Shown: piece by piece, positions 22,618 to 34,436 of the stretch
Position numbering within the stretch: position 1 is the first letter of the stretch
Layout of the letters: each line of letters begins with the position of its first letter
Assembly (NCBI GenBank): GCA_050084985.1
Contig: JBITNC010000001.1
Coordinates: 50,530,001 to 50,594,000, forward strand
Direction: 5' to 3'
From: Nageia nagi
Taxonomy: Eukaryota > Pinophyta
DNA: 64,000 nucleotides
Notes under the pieces: generated by a model
Told to the model about the DNA's origin: nothing
Database searches by the model: none
Seen by the model: only the letters and a program-made list of their open reading frames with translations
Position numbers and translations under genes: made by a program

Positions 22618-24400
22618 TCAAACTTCACTCCCCCTTGAGGGTGACTTCACCAACCCGAGAGAATCCCTAAGCTTGCTGAACTGAGCTTCAGGAAGGGGCT
22701 TGGTGAATAAATCAACGAAGTTTATAGTAGATGGATAATACTCCAAGTGTATGATGTCATCTAGAACCTTCTTTTTGATAAAATGGGCTTAGATTTCCAC
22801 ATGTTTGGTTCTCTGATGGAACACAAGATTCTTAGCCAAAGAGATAACCGATTGATTGTCTAAAGAAATAAGAGATGGGCCATTTTGCTCATACCCAATT
22901 TCATTTAGAAAATGCCTCAGCCAAATAGCTTCCTAGGTGGCAACAAACATGGCTCGATATTTGACTTCGATGGTAGAAAGAGTCACAATAGGTTGCTTCT
23001 TGGAAGCCCAAGAGATAGCACCTGAACCAATGCTGAACACATATGTAGAGGTTAATTTTCTATCATCTCTATCTCCCCCATAATCAGAATCTGAGAACCT
23101 AGAAAGAATAATCAAGGGCACTTTGGAATACTTAAGAGCAAGATGCTTTGTCCCTACCACATACCTCAAGATTTGCTTAACAACATTAAGGTGCTCAACA
23201 TATGGTTTTTGCATGAATCGTGCCATCAGATTCATTGCAAAGGTAATATCAAGTCGAGAGATAGTCAGATACAGAAGACTACCGATCAATTGCCTATAAG
23301 CTATAGTATTAGCCAATTAAGAATCTGAGCTCAGAGATACAACGATTCCAAGAGAAACAGGTATTGCAGCATATCTACACTCCTCCATTCCAAACTTTTG
23401 CAAGATGTCTGATATATACGTAGATTGACTAAGATAAGTACAATCTTTGTGTTGGTATACTTGCATCCCAAGATAGTAATGCAATAGACCTAGATCAGTC
23501 ATTTCAAATGTTGCCTTCAGTTTGGATATGCACTCTTGGATGATTTCAATATTATTGCCAGTTATGAGAAGATCATCCACATAAAGAAGAATTAAGACCA
23601 CATCTTTTCCTTGATTGAGTACATAGAGATCTGAGTCAGAGAAGCACTTGGAAAAACCAATATCTACAAAGAATCCTAAAATTTTCTTGTACCATGCTCT
23701 AGGTGCTTGCTTAAGACCATACAAAGACTTCTTTAGCTTGCACACAAAAGAATCTTTACCTTTTAGAATAAATCCTTCTGGTTGATTCATGTAGATTTCT
23801 ACATCCAAGTCACCATTGAGAAATGCACTCTTGACATCAAGTTGGAAAATTTTCCATCCTTGAGCTGCAGAAAGAGCCAGGATAATCCTGACAGTAGGCA
23901 TCTTGGCCACAAGAGCAAAGGTTTCCTCATAATCAATACCATATTTCTGAGCGAATCCTTTGGCCACTAACCTTGATTTGTATTTTTCAATTTCTTCATC
24001 AGAATTGTACTTGACCTTGTATATCCATTTATTTCCAATCACATTTTTCTCATTAGAATAAGGAACCAAATCCCAAGTTTCATTTTTCATGAGCGCCTCA
24101 TACTCAACTTTCATAGCTTCCATCCAACACTCTTGCTTGGAAGCTTCTTTGAAGGTTGATGGCTCATTCATATTATCAATTTTGGCAAATAAAGATTTAT
24201 TCAAGGTCATACTCCTTGTAATTCTCTGAGCTAGAGAATTTTGCTCTTGTGATGACTTCCCTACATTATCATCCAACCAGTTAGGTGCAGGTGAAGAATC
24301 ATCTAAATCAGACACCTTAGCATGAGAAGTCGTATCCTTAGGAAGTTCATTGAACTTGACATCCCTAGAAACAAAGACTATTTTATGGGATGAGGAGTAG
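22618..24400 (-). pseudogene. copia reverse transcriptase-RNase H, nested element
   Basis: A 332-codon open stretch (24315-23317) carries the linker, then RVT_2 from WDLVPYSNEKN. The catalytic motifs FQLDVKSAFLNG and YVDD (23572-23583) are intact. After a stop at 23314-23316 the frame resumes with connection and RNase H motifs (SDSDYGGDRDD, LSTIEVKYRAM) to about 22930. The degraded end is at TGA 22618-22620. The RT core is the best preserved coding region of the window, but the protein is interrupted and could act only if the stops were read through. Confidence 0.93.
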
Positions 24401-25300
24401 AGCCTATAACCTCTATGCTAATTATCATACCCCATAAAGATGTATTTTTCTGATCTTTTATCCAACTTCTTTCTTTTCTCTGAGGTAATGAAGGAAAATG
24501 CATCACAACCGAAGACCCTAAAGTGTGAGATGTTAGGTTTCTTTCCTGTCCATGCTTCATACGGAGTTTTACCTTCAACCGCTTTAGTAGGACACCTATT
24601 TAGGGTGTGAATAGTAGTGTGAATAGCTTCACCCCATAAGAAACTAGGAAGGTTACCCAACATGCACCTTACCATTTCTATAATGGTTCGATTCTTCCTT
24701 TTAGCAACTCCATTTTGTTGAGGGGTGTAAAGTATTGTGAATTGCCGCTTGATCCCATGTTTAACATAATAGTCATTAAATTCATTGCTATTATACTCAC
24801 CCCCATTATCAAATCTCAGCATCTTGATCTTAAAATCAGTTTGATTTTCAACAAGAGCCTTGAAGTCTTTAAACCTATCAAAAGTTTGATCCTTGTGCTC
24901 AAGTAGATAACCAAATGTCATCTTGCTAAAGTTATCAATGAAGGTCAGAACATAAGAAGCTCCCCCTAGAGACTTAGTCTAAAATGGACCCATCAAATCT
25001 GAATGCACAAGCTGAAGAGGATGAGTAGCCCGAGTTGCCTTATCTTTTTCAAACTTTTGTCTATTAATCTTTCCTAGAATGCACCTTTCACAGAGACCAA
25101 TTGTGGGTGAAATATTAGATAAACCTTCCACAAGTTCTTGATTTTTCATATCTTGAATACTCTTGTGGTTAAGGTGCCCTAATCGTTGATGCCAAAGATT
25201 ACCCTTTGAACAAATATTTGCAGCAAGACACATCTTTGAAGGAACTTGATCCATAATATAAAGGTCATCCTTTACTAATCCTTTCATCAAGGTGGTAAGT
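24401..25300 (-). pseudogene. copia integrase, nested element
   Basis: Zinc module LWHQRLGHLNHKSIQ...GLCERCILGK intact. In the core, the first Asp (HSDLMGPF) and second Asp (LRFDNGGEY) are present. The third catalytic residue is changed: TPQQNGVAKRKNR has Lys (codon 24700-24702 on minus strand AAA) where copia integrases have Glu. Stops follow LMGPF and GYDN. The enzyme would join cDNA to the chromosome; this copy cannot. Confidence 0.92.
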
Positions 25301-25640
25301 CCTTTTTTAACACACCAGGAGTGTGAGGTAAACTCAAATGAGTATCCTTTCCTTATAATCTAAATTACGGAGATAAGATTCATCCTTAGTTTAGGCACAT
25401 AAAAGACATTATCAAGAACCTTTCCATGAATCTTCACACTCCCTATTCCTTGAACATCAAGGACTAAATTATCACCTATCACAATTGCATCCTTCTTATA
25501 CTTATGAAAGTTTTCAAACTTATCCTTTTCATAACACATGTGATTAGTGCATCTTGAATCAACAATCCAATCATTTGAAATAGTTTGAGTCACTAAGTAG
25601 TAGGCAATAATAGCAGCATACTTGTTCTTTTTTTATTATT
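25301..25640 (-). pseudogene. copia aspartic protease, nested element
   Basis: WIVDSRCTNHMCYEKDKF: the active-site DSG is DSR here, which would disable catalysis. The flap region (VIGDNLVLDVQGIGSVKIHG) and LDNVFYVPKLRMNLISV are well preserved. Confidence 0.88.
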
Positions 25641-26534
25641 GAAATTTTTTACATTTTCATTTCCCTTACCTTTTTCAGCAAATTTTTTTTTACGATAATC
25701 ATACTCTTTATGACCAAAGATGCCATAAAAGTTACAATTTTCATCAAAATTTTCCTTAGATTTTGGATTGCTTGATCTAGCTTTGTCATTCCTTTACTTG
25801 AAGTTGCCATTATTGTTGCCCTTTTTCTCATGCTTCCTGAAGGTAGATGAGGATTTGTTATCTTTGAATTTATAATATTTGAACTTCTTCTTGAAAGGAG
25901 TTTTGGTTGCTCCTAGAGCAATGCTTTTGTCCTTTGGAGAAAAGTTCAACATTTTCTTATTCAAAGTTTCCTCATGCTTTAGAAGGAGTCTAGAAAGGTT
26001 ATCAAGAGAGATGACATCTTCTTCATCATCGAGCCTAGTTTCCATAACCGTGACAAAGTTACTGAACTTTGTAGAAAGGCTTTGAAGAATGATGAAGACC
26101 ATGAACTCATCATTGATCCAATTGCAACAATAGCCAACCAGTTGTGTCCTAAGGTCAATGATTTTGGTCAAGTAAATAGAAGCACTTTCATCTTCACCTT
26201 GACGATATTGCAACAACTTTTGTAAAATAGTGAACCTCCTTGAAAATTTTGACCCAAGGTAAATTTTCTTCAACCTATCCTAAGCTTCCTTTGCTGATGT
26301 TGAAGAAAAGATCATGAGAAGTACGTCATCTGAAACTGCATGATAAATCATTCAAGTTGCTAACTCATTTTTTGAGTTGTAGATTTCAAGAGCCTTCTCA
26401 TCTGTAGGAGCGACCAAGTCTTCATTAACTATCTGCCAAAGCTTCCTTGCTTGTAACTCAGCTTTCATACAAGGTTCCCATATGCCAAAGTTGGAACTGT
26501 CAAGTATATGCTTGGGTATGAAGGTTTCAACCAT
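25641..26534 (-). pseudogene. copia gag, nested element
   Basis: Start chosen at the ATG of MVETFIPKHILDSSN (26534). The capsid follows (AELQARKLWQIVNEDL, KKIYLGSKFSRRFTILQ), broken by stops after NELAT and near KEA. The knuckle at about 25695-25736 reads CNFYGIFGHKEYDY, so the second and fourth zinc ligands are Tyr. The outer copy has aromatic residues at the same two places. Confidence 0.9.
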
Positions 26535-29374
26535 TGCTACACAAAAGTAAATAAGTAAGAAGAATGAATAAATTTCTACAATTTACCATCTATACAAATT
26601 AAACATTGATAAGTAAACATGTCCCACATGTGCAAACTTATAAACCAAGATCCGTAGAAGGATAAAGTTGAGGTTATTTTCTTGTATAGAATTAGGCCTT
26701 CATCTGGATGCCCGCAAAGTGGAGCCCAAGTACTACCAGTCCTCAAACAGTTCACCTTGGTCAGTAATATACTCTCTCAAGGAGAAGTACCAACTATTTT
26801 CCAAGGATCCGACGTATGTTGGTCCGGCCATTTTAATTATCTTGTTTAAGGTTTTCAAGTTTTCCTCCTAGGTTATCAGGATAATCCCTGAATGGACGTG
26901 TGGACATGTGGTATCACTACACACATGCCTGTCCACCTAATAGAGTTATGTCCAATCTAACAGAGGTCTTAGGGGTAATTAAGATGGATTTACCACCACT
27001 TGGTTCTTCAGACTAAAAAGGCTCCAGTCTACCCTGTCCTCCCCTCGTGGCTCCCTAAACAAGTCATGTTGTGGAAAAGTACGTGCAGATGTGTTCATTT
27101 TAGGGGTTACTTTCAATATTTTATATTTTGCAAGTATAAAGCAATTATGCAAAAATATAAAGTAAAGTATTAAAAATACATTATCCATAAGAACTTGAAA
27201 TATAAGAGTCCAATGGGTTTTGTACTAACCCCTAAAGGACATTTTTACATTTTGCATACATGCTCAAGTTCATAAATTCATTCATCACTTTAATGAATTT
27301 AAAAAAGGCTAAGTCCTACTTAGAATTACTCCATTCATTAATTTTAAAAAATTGCATAAGTTCTATACTTAGCATGAATTCATTTTTAAATGTTTTAAGT
27401 CCTACTTATGACTGGTAAAAAAAATATCATAAATCACTTACCAAAGAATGCCTAGGGTTTATTCATAACTTAACATTTAATGAATAAGTCCATTCATACT
27501 TGGCATAAATCATGAATTCATAGATAATGGTTAAGTCCTACTTTAGCATTAGTTTAAGCATTTAGAGAATTAAAAAATGCATAAGTTAAGCATTAACAAA
27601 CTTGACATTTAATGACTCCAAAAAAAGGCACTAAATTCTCCCCCTTCTTACTTAAAAAAAGGCACTATAAGCATTTAATTTGAACTTAAAGAAAGAAAAT
27701 TTTAGAAATACTTAATCATGTAGCTCAAAAAAATTTCTCTTCTTTTTTTTAGGTAAGAAAAATATCATGCTCATAAAACTTATGGAGAAAAGAGAATTTA
27801 ATTTTTGGACAACCACATCTTGTAAGAGGTAAGGTGTTTACCTATCAAAACTTTATGAGGATTGACTATCATGCTCAACAAAATTAAATTAGCCTCCTTT
27901 TTTAAAAAAAAAACTTCTACCCAACAAGGTTTGACTTCAAATAATTAATGCTTCGTACCAAAAAATTAAAGTATTAGAGAGACTTTGCAAAGAATACAAA
28001 AAAATTCAACTCAAAAATTAATGCATTGTCTCTCATCCAACAAGAAGTTGTTGAAACGTTTGTTGTTTTTAATGAAGAGAGATAAAAAAATGTTGATAAA
28101 CATGTGGGCGCTGCCAAGGGCGTAGTCAGCGAGGGAGGAGGGAGAAGGTGCAGCCCAGGCGCATGGAGTTACAAGCTCTAAAGAGGATGCGCAGAGGCAT
28201 CGGGAGGCGCAGCCACGGGGGGGCTTTCATACAAAGAAAAAATGCATTTTGAGGGATACAGAAAAGGCAAATGTAGCGACAGCGAAACGGAAATGATAAC
28301 GAAGGTGTCTGGAGATTGGAAAAATGTTCCACATCCAGTAGCCATTAAAGGTACCTCGGGCCTCCCAAGGTATGTCGCAGTTTCGAATCTCGTGAAGGTT
28401 TCAGCAAGGTTTTTGATGTAGGGATTCATATCTATTGTGTTGCGAGAAAATCAAATCAACAGAGGTTGAGAATTTGGATATTTGGAGTGGAGTAATTGTG
28501 GCCGAGTGAGATGGTTTCTATCACAGGTTGTAGCATTGGAACTATAAATATGAGGTTCTATGTTGCTAAAGCTTTACGAAGATAAAAGGTGTCATACTTG
28601 ATAATTATGTGAAAGGTTCTAATGTGTGGAATGCGCATGAGATGTGCTGAAGATTTGAGCTATGAAGATTATGGTAATGGTGCCATAGGCTTGGGTTTCA
28701 CGAGCTCTGTGACTCGCGGATGTCCATGAGGGGTTTAGCACAATAAGGTTGTAAAAGATGAAGGGTGTGGAGGGAGGCGATAGCTGAGAAAGGGAGGAAT
28801 GAATTCACAGTTTGTAACAAAATTTGCCCAGCAAAAAAGGTATCAACAATGATTTGTTTACAGATTTTTTTTTAAAATTAAACCAACAATGATCAAACCA
28901 ATACTAATTTTAATATTGTATTCCTCCTTTTAAAAATGTTTATATATATAAATATATAAAAAGTTGCAAATAAAATAAAAAATTGAAATTTCTCCCTCTC
29001 ACAAAAGAAATTACCCATTTTTATTAACAAAAAAGGTAAAAAAATTATCTTCTCCATAAGATAGAAAAAAAAATTCCTCAACTTAATTTTTGTATACTAT
29101 CCTCTTAAATAATGAGCAAATAAGCAATTTGCAAAAAAAAAACTATTCACAAAAGAGGTTAGTATCAAAAATTGTTAATCATATTTAGCTCAACAATAGT
29201 CAACATATAGCACACAATATGTTAGTAGTAAAATACAATTATTCAATAATTAACCAAGAAGGTAAAAAATGTATACCTTCTATTATGTTTTACCTCAACA
29301 ATGTAAGAAGATGAGAAATGGAGACCTCCAAATTGAAGAAGTTTCAAAGAATGTTGAAGGAGCTTCCAAACCAA
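26535..29374 (-). other. Long untranslated leader of nested element, with GC-richer insert
   Basis: 2.8 kb between primer site and gag. The part near gag (about 26870-27240) matches the outer element's leader. The part at 28080-28800 is clearly less AT-rich than its surroundings and has no counterpart in the outer copy. Minus-strand frames of 68-83 codons lie there (28126-28429), without recognisable similarity. Possible captured host sequence. Confidence 0.7.
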
Positions 29375-29386
29375 GCTCTGATACCA
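29375..29386 (-). other. Primer binding site, initiator-Met type
   Basis: Minus strand TGGTATCAGAGC, exact, two bases from the 5' LTR. Confidence 0.92.
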
Positions 29387-29388
29387 AT

Positions 29389-29877
29389 TGAAGGAATTAG
29401 TTCTACACTAATCCTCAAGGTCCAAGACTATAGGAAACTTAATCATTCAACATCTACAAGCTAATAACACCATTCACACAAGATAACACCAATATAAATG
29501 GTTCCTCCCTCCTTGGGAGTACATCCACAACTAGATCTCAATTCTCAAACTATGCACCCTCTTACTACAATTCCTTTCTCTCCTACATAAACTAGTAGAG
29601 TAATCTTACTCAAAATCTAAGTAATATTACAAGAGGAGAGGCCCTCTATTTATAGCATGAGAGCACCTCCCTAACCTCCCTTTAACCCAAGGGTAAGGTT
29701 AGGGTTACAATCAATATATTACCTAACTTTAACTTACCAACTAACCACATGGTAAGGTCAAAGTTTACATGATAAAGAATTCAATTAATCCCTTAAGGTA
29801 TCTAAATATCCTTTAAGTGATTAATTAAATTTACAAGGAGTTTAGATATTCAAAATATTTCATTACAAATTCTAACA
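29389..29877 (-). repeat. 5' LTR of nested copia element, 489 bp
   Basis: Direct partner of 21373-21861 with about 14 substitutions and no indels. Followed by TTGAA at 29878. Confidence 0.94.
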
Positions 29878-29882
29878 TTGAA

Positions 29883-30540
29883 TTCATTGATGAATTTAGG
29901 AGGATGATCTTTGGGTATTTACTTAAGCACAAGGATCAAACCGTTGAGAGTTTTAAGGTTTTTAAGGCCTTTATTGAGAATCAAACTAACCTTAAAATCA
30001 AAATGTTGAGATTAGATAATGAAGAAGAATATAATAATAAGTTCAATGAATATTATGCTAAGTATGAAATCAAGAGGAAATTTATGATTCATTACACTCC
30101 TCAGCAAAACGATGTTATTGAAAGGAAAAATAGAATAATTATGAAAATGGCTAGATGCATGTTGGGTAATCTTCCTAGTTTCTTATGGGATGAAGCTGTG
30201 AGCATTGTTATTTACACCTTGAATAGGTGTCCTATAAAAGTTATTCAAGGTAAAACTCCTTTTGAGGCATTGTTATGAAGAAAACCTAACATTTCACACT
30301 TTAGGGTGATTGGTTGTAAAGCATTCTCCTACATTATTTCTGAGAAAAAGAAAAAGTTAGACAAAAGCACTAAAAAATGCATCTTTATGGGTTATGATAG
30401 TTAGCATAAAGGCTATAGGCTCTACTCTCCATCCTACAAAGCTATGTTTATTTCAAGGGATGTAAAGTTCAATGAACTTCTTAAAGAATATGCATCTAAT
30501 GAGGATGTTGATGATCTAGAGGTCTCTTCAATTACACCTA
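29883..30540 (+). pseudogene. copia integrase, remainder, outer element
   Basis: Continues the interrupted gene: FGYLLKHKDQTVESFK, second Asp in LRLDNEEEYNN, and third residue Glu kept in NDVIERKNR. Stops after EALL, in GYDS*H and later; a one-base shift lies at the junction. Together with 20937-21372 this is one gene split by the nested element. Confidence 0.88.
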
Positions 30541-32199
30541 ACTAGTTAGATATTGATGTAGATAAGTTACCTTAGGAACAAAACTCTCCAACTCAAAGAG
30601 TAACTAAGAGAATGACCTTGAACAAATTCTAATTTACCAAAATTAACAACAAGCATGATCCTTCAACTTTCAAAGAAGCTTCTAAGCATTGAGTGCTGGG
30701 TGGAAGCCATGAAAATAGAGTATGAGGTGCTTATGAAAAATGAAACTTGGGATTTGGTTCCTTATCCCAATGAGAAGAATGTGATTAGTAATAAGTGGAT
30801 CTACAAGGTCAAGTTTAATTTAGTTGGAGATATTGAGAAATACAAGGTAAGATTAGTAGCCAAAGGTTTTGCTTAGAAATACAATGTAAATTATGAGGAA
30901 ACCTTTGCTCCCATAGCAAAGATGCCTACTATGAAAATTATCCTCGCTCTTTCTACAGCTCAGAGATGGAAAGTTTTTCAACATGACTTCAAGAGTGCAT
31001 TTCTCAATGGTGACTTAGATGTGAAAATATTCATGAATCAACCAAAAGGGTTCATTATGGAAGGTAAGGAGTCCTTTGCGTGCAAGCTAAAGAATTCATT
31101 ATATGAACTTAAGCAAGCACCTAGAGCTTGGTACAAGAAGATTTCAAGGTATTTTGCAAACATTGATTTCTCCAAGTGTCTTTCTAACTCTAATTTATAT
31201 GTACTAAATCAAAAAAAAGATGTGGTCTTGATTCTCCTTTATGTAGATCTTCTGATAACTAGAAATAATGATAAAATCATTTAAGAGTGCATATCTAAAC
31301 TTAAGGTAATGTTTGAAATGATTGATCTTGGTCTCTTACACTACTATCTTGGAATACAAGTGTATCAATGTAAAGATTGTACTTATCTCAGTTAATCTAA
31401 GTATATATCAGACATCTTGTAAAAGTTTGGAATGGAGTGTAGATTTGCTACGATCGTAGTCTCTCTTGAAATCACTATTTCTTTTAGCTTTAACTCTCAG
31501 TTGGCTAATGCTACCACTTACAAGCAATTAATTGGTAGTATTTTGTATTTGACTATATCCAAGCTAGATATTACTTTTACAATGAATCTGATGGCACGAT
31601 TCATGCAAAAATCATATGTTGAGCACCTTAATGTTGTTAAGCAAATCATGAGATATGTTGCAGGGACTAATGATCTTGCTCTCAAGTATTCTAAGTTGCT
31701 CTCGCTTGTTCTCTCTGGATTCTCAGATTCTGACTATGGGGGAGATAGAGATGATAATAAATCAACCTATATGTATGTGTTTAGCATTGGTTTAGGTGCT
31801 ATCTCTTGGATTTCCAAGAAGTAGCCTACTATTTCTCTTTCCACCATAGAAGCTAAATACTATGCCATGTCTATTGTAGCCTAGGAAGCCATTTGGCTAA
31901 GGCATCTTTTGAAAGAAATCAGGTATGAGCAAGGTGGCTCATCTTTGATTTCATTAGATAATCAATCGATTGATTCTTTGGTTAAGAATCCTATGTTCCA
32001 TCAAAGAACAAAATATGTGGAAATCAATGCCCATTTTATTTGAAAGAAGGTTCTTGATGGCATCATACACTTAGAGTATTATCCATCCACCTTGAACTCC
32101 ATTGATTTATTCACCAAGCCACTCTTGAAAGCTCAATTTTGTAAGCTTAAGGATGCTATCGGGTTGGTGAAGTTGCCCTTAAAGGGGAGTGAAGTTTGA
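30541..32199 (+). pseudogene. copia reverse transcriptase-RNase H, outer element
   Basis: RVT_2 motifs NKWIYKVKFN, FKSAFLNGDL and LKQAPRAWYKK are recognisable. The catalytic YVDD reads YVDL (31240-31251), one Asp being lost with a codon. The first catalytic Asp motif reads QHDFKSAF. RNase H follows (SDSDYGGDRDDNKST, then LSTIEAKY), ending at TGA 32197-32199. Stops lie near 30874, 31282, 31396 and 31822. Confidence 0.9.
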
Positions 32200-32876
32200 A
32201 TTCTTATGTTGAATTCATGTTTGTGATGACAACTTCATTCTTATGAGAATTTTGTGCTATATAGTGTTGATTTTATTGTACACCTTCATGCTAAATTCGC
32301 TCTACATGAGGAATTTGTACAAATTTTTAAAGTAAAAAGATTGGCCAATCTAGCACTATTTAGTTATCCATGTATGATAAACTCTTATGTATTTTTTGAC
32401 ACTATTCAGTTATCCATATGTGAGGAACTCGTATGTGCATGCTCTATTTTGTAATGATAATCAACACATATTTTATATATAGCAGGTGATTATGAGTTTT
32501 AGCTTAGCATATTCATGATGACTTATAGTGCACCATTGATTAGTTCATGATGGCATTTATGTGATTCATCTATCCTTGTTGATATGAATATGTTGCATCT
32601 AACTGATCTTGTTATTTGAGCTCTTATGACCTACAGGTTCCTTTTGAGATTGCAGGTTACTTACATTGGGTATGCAACTCTTGGAGACTCTTCATGACTA
32701 CTTCATGTACATTAAAATTGGTTATGGTTAATAATTGCATTTGACAAAGTAGTGAGTCTCAAACTAGATCTTTTTTACTTCTTAAATATGTAAAAAGTTC
32801 TCATCTTAGTTGTATCTGTTTGGAGGAGAACTCTCTTACTTTCTCTCTTTCTTCTCTCTTATTCACTCTATATTGC
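32200..32876 (+). other. 3' untranslated region, outer copia element
   Basis: Non-coding, 680 bp. An ATTCAGTTATCCAT-like word occurs twice (near 32360 and 32403). Bounded by two near-identical purine tracts (32181-32191 and 32880-32890). Confidence 0.65.
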
Positions 32877-32888
32877 ATTAAAGGGGAG
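32877..32888 (+). other. Polypurine tract, outer copia element
   Basis: ATTAAAGGGGAG directly before the 3' LTR. Confidence 0.85.
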
Positions 32889-33387
32889 TGTTGGAATGTA
32901 TAATGCATTATTGTAAAGTTTTATAATAATCTTCTATATAAGTTCACTAATACTTAAGGGTATCATTTGACACCTTAAGTATTTAAGTGAATATGATAAT
33001 GTAACTTGTCCTACACTCCATGTCATGAGCATGCCCCTTGGGTAAAAGGATGTGCAAGTTATGCTTTTGTACATTGGATAAAAGGGTGATCCAAAGAGGG
33101 ATTTTGGCCTATAAATAAAATGCTCCCTCTTTGTAATTACACATCAATTTTGTGAAGTAAACCCATGCTATAGGATAGTGTTTAGGAGATGAGTTAGGAG
33201 AATTGTAAGAGATTCATGTTTGTGAATGAAGTGAGATCTAGTTAGTGGATGTACTCTTAGTTGGAGTAACCACTTACATTTTGTGTTATCTTTGTGAAAT
33301 TGCTTTGTGAGTTTGTTAGATGTGTATTGTGAGCTTTCATATGATCTTAGGAGTTTAGAGTTGTTCTTGTTATAGTTCAATTCTCTA
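32889..33387 (+). repeat. 3' LTR of outer copia element, 499 bp
   Basis: TGTTGGAATG...TTCTCTA, its terminal CA reduced to A. Followed by the GTATC target duplication. Confidence 0.93.
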
Positions 33388-33392
33388 GTATC

Positions 33393-34436
33393 AAACAAGA
33401 AATTCTATCTTCTTTTTTTAGTAGTTAATTTTGTTAATATGAGTTTTTTTCCCTTCATTGATTTTTTTGTCTTCTTTCTTTGTAAGATATGAATTCTTAG
33501 TTTCTTTGTTTGAACTAAAATTTTCATATTTTACTATTCCTCCTTTAATGATATAATTTTCCTTATTGAATAATTTTATGGTCATTACTCAAAAACGATT
33601 CATCCATTAAATCATTTGCATAAGGCTTTAGTGGTTGTAGCAAAGCATTTACAAAAATATGATATCTCCCTCATCCAATTTTGAGTTGATAATTTGTCAT
33701 ACCCTTTTAAACATAGGTATGAACTTGTCTAACTTATGTTTTGACCCTTTCTCAGTTGCATACAAATCTACTAAGGTTATCTTTTATTTGATATTGTATA
33801 TGTAGTGATCCATAAATATTTTTGCAACTTCTTTATAACTATTTAAGGAATACATAGAGAGTTAGTAGAACATTCATTATCTTCCTTAAGATTGGAGAAA
33901 ACTATCTATTGTTGTTTTCATACCCTAATTTGATTCCACATTCCACTAATCCATTATCATTTAAGAATTTTTTGAACATATATGGATTTTGCAATAGTGT
34001 TTTTATTTTTTGAGGTTTTAAGAGTTTTTACAGGAAATTCAAATCTAAACTAAAATAATTAGATCTATAAATTCACTAAAATTTTAATTTTTTTTACAAA
34101 ACGTACAAAACTACAAGTATACTAAAAAAATAAACAAAGTAAAATTATTTATAACAATAGAAAATGTAATAATTTTCCTTAAAAATGAATATAGATATTG
34201 ACTAGAATAAATATGACTAAAGGGTGTAATATGGTGATTATGAAAAAACTAACACATACAAAATATAATAATAAAGAACCAAAATACCAAATTAAACAAG
34301 GAATATGATACTTTGTAGACCTTTTTAAAGAGTTATATTCCTTTGAAACTTACCATAAATTTCTTCCCAAAAAGGAAATCGAAATTTCAATGGTTTTGGG
34401 GTGACTAATACTTGTCCTTTATTTTGGAAGGGTTGG
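33393..34436. other. Spacer
   Basis: AT-rich, no gene or repeat recognised. Confidence 0.5.

Larger units (their letters stand above)
21368..29882 (-). mobile_element. Nested Ty1/copia element, minus strand
   Basis: A complete element of 8505 bp (21373-29877) lies in reverse orientation inside the integrase gene of the outer copia element, with TTGAA duplicated at 21368-21372 and 29878-29882. The LTRs are 489 bp each without length difference and about 14 mismatches (near 97% identity). Its proteins are close relatives of the host element's, so a family member inserted into its own relative. The coding part has few but decisive defects. Confidence 0.95.
16667..33392 (+). mobile_element. Outer Ty1/copia element, split by a nested copy
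   Basis: LTRs at 16672-17171 and 32889-33387 are flanked by GTATC at 16667-16671 and 33388-33392. Domain order on the plus strand is gag, protease, integrase, reverse transcriptase, RNase H, which defines Ty1/copia. The integrase gene is interrupted at 21372 by an 8.5 kb insertion and resumes at 29883. Without the insert the element is about 8.2 kb. All domains contain stops or frameshifts, so it is inactive. Confidence 0.93.

Noticed and set aside
28126-28429. Two minus frames of 68 and 83 codons as a real gene
   Set aside because: Overlapping frames without motif, in the leader of a retroelement. Kept only as possible captured sequence.
29375-29386. tRNA gene fragments at TGGTATCAGAGC sites
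   Set aside because: Only the 12 bases complementary to the tRNA 3' end occur, directly at LTR borders: primer binding sites.
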